Source: Chromera velia
Lineage: Eukaryota; Sar; Chromeraceae
NCBI GenBank assembly: GCA_018398765.1
Contig: JAHBMJ010004380.1
Location: 25,001 to 82,307 of the forward strand
Direction of reading: 5' to 3'
DNA: 57,307 nucleotides
The position numbers and the translations under genes were made by a program. This document shows positions 11,300-21,479 of this stretch, in pieces; the stretch's first letter is position 1; each line of letters starts with the position of its first letter. Under the pieces are notes generated by a model, which was not told where the DNA came from, did not search any database, and saw only the letters and a program-made list of their open reading frames with translations.

Positions 11300-11540
11300 T
11301 CTTTGAAAGGCAGAAGGCTCCAACATAGTCTACCCACGCCTTGGTAAGGCTCCAACATAGTCTACCCACGCCTTGGTCACATTGGTGACCACCAGTACCA
11401 TCACTCCCTCGTTGCTAGCTGCCTCGAGTAGCACTTTGCTCTTCTTGTCTGCCCGTCTCAAGCTCTCCCTATCCCTCTCGTCCATCTGCTCCGGAAGAAA
11501 AGTAGAGAAGTTTGGCAGGCCCGAACCTCCTTAAACCTTC
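11300..11540 (-). pseudogene. Gene fragment with TNVTKAWVDY motif, frame-broken
   Basis: A minus-strand frame reads through FSTFLPEQMDERDRESLRRA, then VLLEAASNEGVMVLVVTN, then VTKAWVDYVGA. The arrangement (hydrophobic strand, TN, then W-V) resembles the HAD-like proteins of algae and oomycetes with a V-V-T-N-x6-W-V block; that assignment rests on pattern only. A 32-bp tandem duplication (11314-11377) falls inside the motif and shifts the frame after it. Upstream, the frame meets TAA just before the block. It looks like a decayed gene copy or an exon with recent damage. Confidence 0.35.
11314..11377. repeat. Perfect 32-bp tandem duplication
   Basis: Two identical adjacent 32-bp units begin AAGGCTCCAACATAGTC. 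The length is not a multiple of three, so the second unit changes the minus-strand frame. Confidence 0.95.
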
Positions 11541-11867
11541 TTGGCCATCTGCCACAGCGAAGTCGTAGGCACAGTCGTATCGTGACAATTGTTTTTTTCT
11601 GCTAGATTTATCTGGGCAGAGGGTGTTTTATGAGTGGAATCTTCTATTGGGAAGTCGAGATTGCATCACAAGGGGGGGCCTTCTTTAATTTTTTTAAATG
11701 CATCCATATCGTCTCTTTTTATGTCTCCGCAGCGACATTGAAGAGAAAGACGACAGGCTGACAGTTTTTTAACTAATTGACATTTGAAGGATGAGATAGC
11801 GACAAAAAGACTGAAAACCTTCGAAGTGATCCTCGACTCATAAATTGATCACCAAATTAATTTATGA

Positions 11868-12226
11868 TCAATCGACAAAGAATTCCGCCAACGCACCAAG
11901 CCCCATCATGATGCAGACAGCTGCCAATGCATGCCATTCTGGGAAACAGATTGAAAAAAACAAAACAAAACAAAATGATGAGCAACGAACAGACCTTCAC
12001 CTGGTCGCTCCAGACTTTGCCAGTGGGTGGTTTTGATGGGACGGTCCTTATTGGAGGGTTTCTGCTCATAGAGGTTCCCTGCACAGATGCATAATAGAAG
12101 GTGGGAGTCCATACCTCGCGCAGAGAACTGACTGGCATACATGATGTCTATGTAACAGTTGCTCCTCAGTAGCGTTTGCCAATGCGATAATCGCGCTCTC
12201 TTCTCATGCTTATCTGCAACATTATT
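11868..12226 (-). CDS. Small protein with C-terminal hydrophobic segment (3 exons seen)
   Basis: Seen: minus-strand exons 12115-12226, 12001-12078 and 11868-11938 join in phase. The joined frame runs NLYEQKPSNKDRPIKTTHWQ, SLERPEW, then HALAAVCIMMGLGALAEFFVD and TGA. The last 20 residues form one hydrophobic segment. The first intron would be only 36 nt (GTATGG...TGCAG) and contains no in-frame stop, so it could be retained as 12 codons. The second intron (11939-12000) has clear GTGAAG and CAG borders. The 5' end may continue into another exon, since a TTTTAG acceptor precedes 12226. No family is recognised. A small subunit or assembly factor of an organelle membrane complex is possible but unproven. 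Confidence 0.4.
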
Positions 12227-13058
12227 CTAAAATGACACAAGGAGGGACAGGAGAAAAGACAGACAGGGAAGAGACGGGAACAGCTGAGGCAAAAAAAGAA
12301 AGCAAAAGAGAGAGAAGCAGACACAAAAGGGCAGAGCAAGACAATAAGATTCACTGTAAAAAAAGAGAACAAAAATCAATCTGATATCGAAGGATTGCAA
12401 CCTGTTCAGGCTGTTCAGCAGCTCACTGCACGGACCACCACCCCGTACAATATATACTAGGAAGCAGGTATCTCACGGAGTTATAGTTGATTCCAGCACT
12501 GACCCTTGCGTTCGCTCAGTCACTTGGGAGAGGTGACCTCCTTCATAAAAGAGCGGACAGAGGTTCCGGTAAAGAGAAAGAATGTTTGAAAAAAACTGTA
12601 GAAAATAAAAAAACGGTAGACCATTCATACACTATTTACTACAATGTCATGCACCTACCGAAAGAGACTGTCTTCGGTTCCGTTCCCTGTTCCTCCCCTC
12701 AGTATTGTAGGCTGTAGCATTCGGAAATAAAGTGGTTCCCACCAATTGAAAGTCGCTGCTGTTGACGTCAGGCCTGCATGATTAAATCAAATAACTCCTG
12801 ATCAGAACCACCAGGTCTTGTAGACAGGAAGCCGGCCATACGAATTCGCAGCTACTCACGCATAACCTTGTTATGGAAACTGCCGAATACTCAGAGAAAA
12901 CGCCCCTCTTATCCTTTCCGCATCTCTTTCTCTCTCTCTTTCTCCCCCCCCTCTCCTCTTTGAACACGTGTTGTTTTCACATTTTCCTGTGCTCTCTCTG
13001 AAGATGGATGATCGATCTCATCATGTACATTTTAGTCGTCTGACCAGTCTCTTTTCAG
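12227..13058. other. Intergenic or intronic, no supported gene
   Basis: Mixed composition with purine- and pyrimidine-rich tracts. Short frames only. Confidence 0.4.
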
Positions 13059-13560
13059 CTAATGCAAGTTCGTCTGCGAACATCCATCATTCGTTAGAAG
13101 CGTCAGCTCTTCTGAGTGAACCGGATCTGAAAAATGCAAAACAAAGAAAATCGCAGATCGACTCCTGCTCACTCTCTGCGTACCTTGCTCAAAAACAAAG
13201 ACATTGACTGGCTTCACGTCCATGTGTGCGACTTGTTGCATGGGAGTGGAGGTTCTTCAGTCCCTTCAGAGTGTGGAGAACCGCCCTTACAATGTTCTTG
13301 TCAGACAGAGCCGTCCTCTTGTCTTTCAGAGGACAGACTCTCGGAATGTTCTCGGCCATCCAGTATACCAGGATGCTATAGGGGGCGTAGGTGATGCCTA
13401 CAAGATTCATCTCCCTGTTCACCCCCTCTGCCTGTACGACATGCGACAGACCGGCCCTCCTCCCACTAGAGTTTTTGAACCTCGAACTCCATGTGCCTCT
13501 TCTTTCTGAAGGCTTTCAATCTGCATTCCTCAGAGAGGCAGGTGAATGTAAACCTTAGAC
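13059..13560 (-). pseudogene. Protein kinase relic
   Basis: Seen on the minus strand, in order: a helix-C-like block (AFRKKRHMEFEVQKL), then LSHVVQAEGV, NLVGITYAPYSILVYWMAEN, ALSDKNIVRAVLHTLKGLKN, LHS, HMDVKPVNVFVFEQ, and after a 57-nt intron (13127-13183) LTLLTNDGCSQT. Known: this follows the kinase order alpha-C Glu, LxHPNVV, hinge, helix E, catalytic loop HxDxKPxN and activation segment. Breaks: a stop or shift follows QKL, a 1-nt shift lies between LHS and the catalytic loop (near 13225), and DFG is replaced by NDG. The relic ends in a stop soon after the activation segment. At least two independent lesions make it a pseudogene unless the sequence has errors. Confidence 0.55.
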
Positions 13561-14214
13561 GCAGATCAGCGTTCTCACTGTGACTGTACGATTAATCGTT
13601 TGCTTTGAATTCCTTCGATCGGCCATTACCCAGATGTTGAAACATAAATCAAGAAAACGCCATGTTTGTGATTCGACACATCATTTGTTCCACAATCATT
13701 TTGCCTTCACTTTGCTTACACACCCAAAAATTGGCACAACAGACGGGAAATACGTGGACACAGTCCGCATATCGGACCTCAGCAAAGACAGATAGAACGC
13801 ACACAGAATTTGAAGAACAAAGAGGACTCAAAAAAATTATTAGTAACAATGCATGCATTATTTTTGCACATCTTGGTGCAGTGGAAAAGCATGAGATCCT
13901 ACAAGTGATTTATTCTTTGGCTAATGCTGCAGGATCACAGTTGTACCCGCCATTTCCGTATATCTGCTGTCAAAGTTTGCCGGTATTTCTTTTCCTAAGT
14001 TTTCCGTTCTTTTGTTAACTACACTTAGGCGCTGCTTTCTTCTTATCTGAGAACCTTCCAAAAGAGGGCCTGCACAGTCACTATTCATATGAGGGCACTC
14101 AATTGAAAGGTATGGAGAAAGAGAGAAACAAATTCACAACCCACACAATACTAATTGATATGTGCGCACCTGCACATGGCATGCGGTTCTTCTATTTCTT
14201 ATGTAGCCCATGAA
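13561..14214. other. Spacer, no supported gene
   Basis: Short open frames on both strands without recognisable content. Confidence 0.4.
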
Positions 14215-14596
14215 ATGGAGAAGCTGTCTGCATCCATGTACGCAGCTACTTCCACAGTTTTGATTGCTCTGGTCTTCTCATTGAGCAGAAAAAAAATCTG
14301 TTTGGGCTCAATCCGCACGCTTCTAAGGTGGAGAAAGGCGGCAGGGGGAAGACAAAACAAGCCTGAGAGTAAGAAGAAACAAAGAATGCCGGAGCGATTC
14401 CAAGCCGCTACTCGAAGACCGGTGCACATGGTGAGTGAAGTGCCAACAAGAAGTCTGAGAGAGATTTTGTTTATGTTTTCAGAGATTAGGGAACCCGAAG
14501 CCAGGTGTAGATGTAAAAATTCGAAAAACAGAGAGAAGGAGACGGCAGATACATGCAAAAGTCACTTCGACATCAGAGGGTCCGATTAAACCGTAG
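14215..14596 (+). CDS. Hypothetical small membrane-anchored basic protein (2 exons)
   Basis: Exons 14215-14430 and 14483-14596 join in phase 0 across a 52-nt intron (GTGAGT...TTTTCAG) and give 109 residues. Residues 8-25 form a hydrophobic segment (AATSTVLIALVFSL) followed by a very basic region. Exon 2 reads RLGNPKPGVDVKIRKTERRR and ends SEGPIKP before TAG. The open frame extends upstream of the chosen ATG, so an upstream exon is possible. The family is not recognised. The good splice borders and abrupt change to a sensible frame are the main support. Confidence 0.45.
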
Positions 14597-15340
14597 ATCA
14601 GATCCCTCTGAACTGCTGACAATACGTTCAGAAGCTGCAAGGATGCTGCTTATGCCAACGGTTGCAAAGGGTGGGACTGACCGTTCATGCAAGAATGCGG
14701 TTTTGCCGGCTTAATTCGAACATGCATATACATGACGTGTATACCGGATTTTTTCAAATTAAAAAAGCGTTCAAATGCTTTTTCGCTCGCAGTGCGCGCA
14801 AGCGCACTCCGGTACATGGCCGAAGCGCGCGGGCCGGTGCGCGGCTGCCACTGCGCGCGAGAGAGATATCGACATTGAATCACATCGTGGGGCCCCACAT
14901 TGCAGTACATTGCAGCAACCAATAGTGACCAACCATCTCCATGTATGCAAAAAAAAAACAACTATCTGCAAATCTTGAATCTACATGTCATGATTAGTCA
15001 TGATGCCAAATGATGTTATTCAAAAACATCATAAAATCTCTTTTATAGGTCTTAGAATGATTTAGTTACAATAAGTTACGATTCTAGTGGAAGTCTAAAC
15101 ATAAATTTTTAGTAAATACTCACTTACAATCTGAGTATAGAATTTTTCAAACATATCCTTTTATTTTTATGTAAACAAATCAATAAAAAAATCTTTCAAT
15201 TATCTTTGGGTCAGTTTCTAGCACCTTAATAAAATTTCAAAAACTTCTAGGAACTTCAGGTTCGTATGCATTCATTATATATAATTTTCCTTCATCATAT
15301 CAACTTATATATAATTTTAAAAACAACTTTTAGTTTTTAT
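14597..15340. other. Spacer, AT-rich after 14990
   Basis: The first part is of mixed composition. From 14990 to 15340 it is strongly AT-rich, with no gene. Confidence 0.5.
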
Positions 15341-18300
15341 TCAATTAATGCTATTTCGGTTCGCCAACAACCAGCTAGTAACCGCAGCACGACCAAGTCT
15401 TTTATTATTTTTCTCTTTTTTGAGGGTAGCTGAAACCGTTTGAATTCTTATCTTCAAATTGCTCTGTGTCTCCTTTTCATTGAAGTTGGACGGCCCTCGA
15501 ACACTTTCAAACAGCTTCAACGCTCCACCTGTCCCCAGTTTCTTCATCTCAGAAGACGGATTTTGTACAGAGTCCTTCATTTGCGTGAATCTGTGGGACT
15601 CTCTCGACGCATCCCTGCTTCCATACCCCCCAACGAAATCACCTTCGTCTCTGCGCTCTCTCTGCAGCTCTTCAGGACAGCACCCAGATGACGAGACCTC
15701 AGGCGGACCCTGGTGTGGTGACGTCATCTCGCCTGCCGATTCCGAATATCTCTTTTCAAAAGAACTCACAGGAGCAGATGCTTCACACGATCTTTGAGTC
15801 TGCATCTCTCCACAGCCAGACTCCCTTCCTTCTTCTCCTCGGCTGCCTGCTGAGTCTTCTCCCCCTCTTTTCTCAGATCGGATCATCTCAACAACTAGGG
15901 GATACAATGAATCGACAAACGCAGACGCGCACATTTTCTCGCCCACCTTCTCTCTCGACTTCTGTCTCCTCATCCCATCAACACACTCCCTCGTAATGCC
16001 ACCACTGTAATCCTCCTCTTCTTCTCCTGCCCTCTCTCTCCACAATCCCGTCTCTCCTCCCTGCCTCTCCAGTTTCTCCTCTCCCTTTTCGTCCTCTTCC
16101 TCTTCCTCCCCCTCCTCCCTGACAAGGGAACACAAACACTCCCCCAAATCGCCACCCACCGTCCCGACCCCCAACGCCTCCACAGCCCCCCCCCACCCCT
16201 GCTGATCAAACACCAGAGGCACTGCCACAAGGGGGATCCCTCTCTCCAGAACCTCGGCCACAGTTCCGGCACCCCCATGCGTCACAGCAATGCAAAGAGG
16301 GGACACACAAGTCTGCAGAGCATTCAGAAGACGGGGCAGACAGACTAAAGAGCGCAGAGGAACCACACACATCTGCTCTTCGGAAGATTCCGTCTCCTTC
16401 TGTGAAGTCATGTCATGCTGCGTCTCTGATGAAAGGCCAAGAGCATTCCATTTTCTACTGCTACTTGACCCCGCGGAGATTTTCTTCCCCCCCCGGGCCT
16501 CTCCTTTTTCTTCAATTGAGTCCCCCGAAAGCCCGTCTTTTTCTTCCCTTCCCTGCAATCTTCTCACAACCTTTTCTATTATCTCAGCCTCGACACTCTC
16601 ACCTCTCTCTCTCCCTACACTCTCATCACCGATTTCCTCTCCTCTCTCCTTGTCTGAATCCCCCAGACGCCCTTCAGGAGAATGGAGGAGCACTGCCACC
16701 CTGCCCACACGGCCTCTCAGACCCTCTCTCTGAAGAAGTTCCTTGCCTGCTCTTTCCAAAACCCGCATGAGAGAGGACAGACTTGGCAACACCTTCACAG
16801 ATCGCGAAGTTTTCCTCCTCTTGCTATGTCTCTTCTCACCCTCACACATCTCCTTCTCTTCTTCCTGCCTCTCAGAAGGATAAGCAGAGACAGCATCAGT
16901 CCCTAGAGACCCGAACGAAACGTACACGCACAAACACAGAGGCTCTCGTTTTCTGAGAGGGGAGCCGGGAGGAAGAAGATCATCATGAAGAAGAAGAAAA
17001 TCAGACACCCCCCCCACTCTGCCCACAACATGCGAATGTTCCTCAACCCAGCTCTCCAGAGAGTGAGGCAAATCTTTATCACTCTCACCCTCACATCCAC
17101 CCCCTGTGGAAGCCTCAGAAACAAAATCCCCCAAAGCGCCTTTTTCTTTCTTCCCCCTCCTCTTCCCTTTCCAAAATGCGCTCCAGAGAAGGGGGGAGAG
17201 AAGGTAGAGAACCTCTACAGAAGGGGGGTGGAACAAAGAATCAGAAAAAGAGAGAGGGGGAGAAGAAGAAGACGAAGGACCTGAAAGAGGACCATGAAAA
17301 GAAGAGGGATGTCTCTGTGTCAAATCTGCCGGCCTCAATCTCGTCTCTTCCCCCCTCTCACGTATTCCATTTGAATTTGGAACAGGAGGATCGAATATGC
17401 TTTCAGGCAGAGAGAGACGGGACCGAAAGAGAGCGTGATCATCCAACAGAAGCCTCCAAGCCCAGTGGCACACATCTGTCCAGGACATCAATCTGGAAGA
17501 AGAAGGGGATGGACAGGATTCGGTCACACTTCCAGCCTTTCTCTTAGAAAACGGCTGCTCTTTTCCTTTTTTTTCAAGCCCCTCCTTCTTCTTCCCTTCT
17601 TCACTTCTCTTCTCTGTTGCTGTCCTTGAGGAGACAGGTGGCGTATGCAAATTGCCCGAATACGTTTTTGTTCCTCTGTCTCCGGCTTCTGTCTGCTCCT
17701 CTTCCTGCTTACTTCGGTTCATTTCTCTGCCAGCCTCTCTCTGCCGCATTCGTTCGCTTTCTTCCTCTCTGTCAGCAGCTTTCAGTCTCTCCACCTCCTC
17801 CTTCATTTCCGTCTCCACCTGCTTCTTGACGTTTTTCGGAATCAACTTCGGAGGGGGACAGGGGGAGAGAATGACCATGCGCAGGTCCTCCTTCTGCGCT
17901 ATGTGGAAGGCACAGAGACCGAAGAAATTTGTCAACAAAAGAGGGCGACAAGAGGGGGAAAGAGCACAAGGAAAGAACGACTGGGAAGGAAACGCATCAC
18001 TAGAAGATACATAGAAAGAGGAAGAAGACACAGACTGAGAGTGAAAGAGAAAAGGAGGGGGAGCTGCCTTCCCCTCTGCTTCTCCCCGCCTGGAAAGTGA
18101 ATGTTCTCCTTTTTTACCGTCCTCTGCTCTCATATGAAGGGGCGCAGCATCAGACACTGGATCTTCCTCGTCAGAGCATCCAGTCAACGGCTGCGGGTTG
18201 TCTCTCTTTCCTCTTGCGTTTGTGGTTCCTCTGTGTTCCTGAAGGGCTGCCGTCACTCTGGAGAGGATCTCGTCGAATTCTCTAATTCTTTCAGAGGGGG

Positions 18301-18748
18301 GGGAGTTGGCAGAGACTGAAAGGGGCGGGAAAGAAAGAGAGTGCACTGTCAGTGTTCTCGTTGAATTCGGTCCTCTCTTTCTCGTCCCGTCTCCCTCTCC
18401 ATGTCCTGTCGTCGAATGCAGAGATTCTCCTTTGGAGGGCCTTCGCAGAGACGGCAGACAGCTGTAGCAATGGTGGGTGATGAAGTGCACATGCACCGCG
18501 CGCCCCTCTCCCTCCTGGCTCTGGCAACAAGGAGACCAGGACGGGGCGGCAGGACACGGATCTAGAGCCGTCTCCTCAGTCAAGAGACTCGCGGCAACAT
18601 GAGAAAGAGGCAGCACGTCCCCCAGGGTTCCCAAGGCGAGGAAAATGAAGAGAGACGGAGGATTAGAGACTCCCGGACATGCAGAATAAAGGGAGCTTGA
18701 AGACTGCATGCCAGACTGGTCACGCACAAGAGGAGACGGCTGTAACAT
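15341..18748 (-). CDS. GT-B fold glycosyltransferase (GT1/GT28, UGT-like), 1135 aa
   Basis: Seen: a single open frame without introns. Near residue 35 is LFIFLALGTLGDVLPLSHVA, the N-terminal glycine-rich loop of GT28/UGT enzymes (G-T-x-G-D-V-x-P). Near 608 is CVYVSFGSLG, the start of the C-terminal Rossmann domain. Near 821-862 is THGGAGTVAEVLERGIPLVA followed by PLVFDQQGWGGAVEALGVG, the nucleotide-sugar binding signature. Known: such enzymes move sugar from UDP- or similar donors to lipids, sterols or small molecules. Odd: the enzyme is more than twice the usual 400-450 residues because of Glu/Lys/Ser-rich insertions between the conserved blocks and an acidic C-terminal tail. The start ATG is preceded 18 nt upstream by an in-frame stop. 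The acceptor cannot be predicted. It diverges from the cathepsin gene. Confidence 0.82.
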   Translation of the reverse strand: MLQPSPLVRDQSGMQSSSSLYSACPGVSNPPSLFIFLALGTLGDVLPLSHVAASLLTEETALDPCPAAPSWSPCCQSQEGEGRAVHVHFITHHCYSCLPSLRRPSKGESLHSTTGHGEGDGTRKRGPNSTRTLTVHSLSFPPLSVSANSPPSERIREFDEILSRVTAALQEHRGTTNARGKRDNPQPLTGCSDEEDPVSDAAPLHMRAEDGKKGEHSLSRRGEAEGKAAPPPFLFHSQSVSSSSFYVSSSDAFPSQSFFPCALSPSCRPLLLTNFFGLCAFHIAQKEDLRMVILSPCPPPKLIPKNVKKQVETEMKEEVERLKAADREEESERMRQREAGREMNRSKQEEEQTEAGDRGTKTYSGNLHTPPVSSRTATEKRSEEGKKKEGLEKKGKEQPFSKRKAGSVTESCPSPSSSRLMSWTDVCHWAWRLLLDDHALFRSRLSLPESIFDPPVPNSNGIRERGEETRLRPADLTQRHPSSFHGPLSGPSSSSSPPLSFSDSLFHPPSVEVLYLLSPLLWSAFWKGKRRGKKEKGALGDFVSEASTGGGCEGESDKDLPHSLESWVEEHSHVVGRVGGVSDFLLLHDDLLPPGSPLRKREPLCLCVYVSFGSLGTDAVSAYPSERQEEEKEMCEGEKRHSKRRKTSRSVKVLPSLSSLMRVLERAGKELLQREGLRGRVGRVAVLLHSPEGRLGDSDKERGEEIGDESVGRERGESVEAEIIEKVVRRLQGREEKDGLSGDSIEEKGEARGGKKISAGSSSSRKWNALGLSSETQHDMTSQKETESSEEQMCVVPLRSLVCLPRLLNALQTCVSPLCIAVTHGGAGTVAEVLERGIPLVAVPLVFDQQGWGGAVEALGVGTVGGDLGECLCSLVREEGEEEEEDEKGEEKLERQGGETGLWRERAGEEEEDYSGGITRECVDGMRRQKSREKVGEKMCASAFVDSLYPLVVEMIRSEKRGGEDSAGSRGEEGRESGCGEMQTQRSCEASAPVSSFEKRYSESAGEMTSPHQGPPEVSSSGCCPEELQRERRDEGDFVGGYGSRDASRESHRFTQMKDSVQNPSSEMKKLGTGGALKLFESVRGPSNFNEKETQSNLKIRIQTVSATLKKEKNNKRLGRAAVTSWLLANRNSIN

Positions 18749-19243
18749 GGATAGACTTCGTCTATAAAGTCAGGTGCATTTCGATTCTACAGCGTGAAAA
18801 ATCCGTCAGCAGACTCTCCACACCAAAAGGATTGCTTGAAAGGCAACAGAATCGTCATGGTGCATTTGTGCGGTGTCGCTGCTTTCACAAAGAGGAAGCT
18901 GGCCGTTCTGACAACGTCGTCATTGAATGAAGGGCGTACGTTACAGTCGGAATTCAAAACATGCGTTCTGGGTCCGCATGCAGGAGACGCTCCGGCATGC
19001 TCCGGCCACGTACCTCGCGGACTGCAGAAAAATTTTTTCAGGGTAGAAAATTTTTCCTGTCTCTCACAAGTGTGACTCTGACTTCGAAGATTTTTGCAGT
19101 CAACACTGAGTGACTAACTTCTCAAGCACAGTAGCTCAGCCTCCCAGAGCAACAGACTTCTGTTGAGCTGTCCTTTGCACCCGGAATTTGACCTCGCCAG
19201 AAGGCCCCACGAGCAAAGACAGAGACAGGAGGGAATTAGAAAG
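18749..19243. promoter_or_regulatory. Divergent intergenic region between glycosyltransferase and cathepsin
   Basis: About 495 bp separate two start codons that point away from each other, so both core promoters and 5' leaders must lie here or in unseen 5' exons. No TATA box stands out. GCATGC-type palindromes occur near 18977 and 18994 beside CTCCGGC repeats. Calling this a promoter is inference from gene order. Confidence 0.5.
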
Positions 19244-21407
19244 ATGCCCGTCTCCATTACAAAGACTGTCAGTGTGGTGGGCGGCCTTGCCGTTCTGATG
19301 GCAGGCGGCGGCTTTCTTTTCTTCAGGCACGAAAAGGACCAGGCAGCAGGGACACCCGGCACTCTCTCGGATGAGGTCAGGAAAGCAACGCACATGCAAA
19401 AATTACGAAGAACAAAGAGAGGATCATGTGATCTTTCCTCTGTCTCTCTTTTTTTCTCGCAAAATATCCGGGCCGTCTCTTGTCGCCACTGTGGAAGTTT
19501 CGCTCCGTTCCACAGAGTCTGGCCGTAGAGACTGGCTGCCGCGGAGCTGTTCATGCATCCTCTGTGTGAAAATCTCTTGCTGGCATAAAGAATGTGTAAC
19601 TGTAAAAAGACAGAGTCAACTCTTGCCGTCTCTCGTCCCTAGATTGTCGACTGAACATTTAACTTTGGGCTCGAAGGATCGTTCTTTGTGCCTTGTCTTT
19701 CCTAATGTCAAGCTGCAGCATTTGTGGTACGTTCCACGTACTGATTGAGACTCTCGGAGTCTTCAGGTGCTGCGTGCTGAGCGAAAGAGAAAGAAAAAGA
19801 CGGAACAGAATGAGACAGAGTTCCACGTCTCCATCTTTCAGGCTCGCTGTGCACCTCTGACGTTGTGCCTGATTTCTAATTTTGACATCTGTGCAGGAGG
19901 TGAGAAGCGCCTTCGAAGAATTTGCTCTGACCCACCAGAGAGAGTACAAGTCCGATCTCGAGAGGAAGCTCCGTCTCGAAATCTTTAGGTCGGCATGGCT
20001 CCATCTTTGTCACTGTCTGCGCTGTCTTCCGGGGTGACAGCCCGCGCCGTCGTCTCTTGAGTCCTTTCTGCCGTTCCCCGTCTCGCGCCTTTCCCTCTGT
20101 CCCTCTCTCTCCTCGATTTCACTGGGTGTGGCTTTCTCTGTGTGTGTGTGTGTGTGTGTGTGTGTTCGTTTGTGAAGACATCTGGGTCTTCTGTCTCCGC
20201 CCTCCCCTGACTTGACCCTTGCAGGTCGAACTTGGAGTACATCAAAGCCCGCAACGCCCAGAACCTGAACTTCAAGCTGGCAGTGAACCAGTTCGCAGAC
20301 ATGAAGGAGGAGGAGGTGTTGGGCACTGGCGGCTGTCTGAGGGACTTCCTGGGGTCTGCACAGGTCCGCAGATTGTTTTTATGATGGTGTGATTCAGGCT
20401 TTGGATTTTCTTGGTCTTCTTTTTCACGCTCCTCAAAGTCAGTCTGTCCTTCTCACGTTGCCTTCTTGTGTGTGCAGCGATCGAGCAAGGTTGATACGGT
20501 TGCTCTGTTGCATACGAGCAGGCAAGCATGCATTACACGTAATATTTGAAGTCCAACTTTCACGATTTGTTCTTTTTTCTTCAATTGATGCTCTCGCAGA
20601 TCGAGACGGCAGAGGAGCTGAGAGGGAGGGACCCTTCGGAGTTCCCAGAGACGTTCGACTGGTCCGAGGCCGGATGCGTCACCCCTGTGAAGAACCAGGG
20701 ACAGTGGTCAGTCAGTCAGTCAGTCAGCAGTCCATGCATCAATCTAATTTGTGTGTGGGGGAGGGAAACCTTTTCTGACTCCATGCATCATGTCCCATAC
20801 AGCGGCTCTTTGGGCGCCCCAATGTCTGGGTCTCTCTGTACGTGTGCGTGCATGTATGTCGCCTTCGTTTCTCCACACGCACGTGCTCATGCGAGTGTTC
20901 TGTGCACGCACTCACCCCCACTCCCAATTTTCTCTCCTTCTCCCTCCGTCCACGCAGCGGTTCCTGCTGGGCCTTCTCCACCACCGGCGCTGTAGAGGGT
21001 GCTTTGTGCGTTGCCGGGAAGGAGACCACCCCCCTCTCCGAACAGGAACTCGTCGACTGCTCCGGGAAGTACGGGAACCTCGGTCGGTGGGTATGCATGT
21101 TGAATTCTTTCTGTGTTGACCTGCATGTGTGTCGGTGCATGTCTGTGTGTGCGTGTTTTGGGAGGGCTGCTGAATGAGCTTAGTCTGTTGTGCATCCAGT
21201 GACAAATTGACAGAGGAGCGTATTAGTTGTGGTATGGATAAGTGATGTTTTGCGGAGACTCGGTTCTGCTTGGAATGCCTTTGTGGATCTGAGAGAGACA
21301 CGTGGCGCAGTGTTAGGATCCAGCTTTGGACGCTGATCTGTTTTGTCTAGTGCTTTGACCTTATATGGAGTTCCCCTTTTTTCTCCCACTGCACTTCCTG
21401 CGTCTGT

Positions 21408-21479
<72 letters not shown>

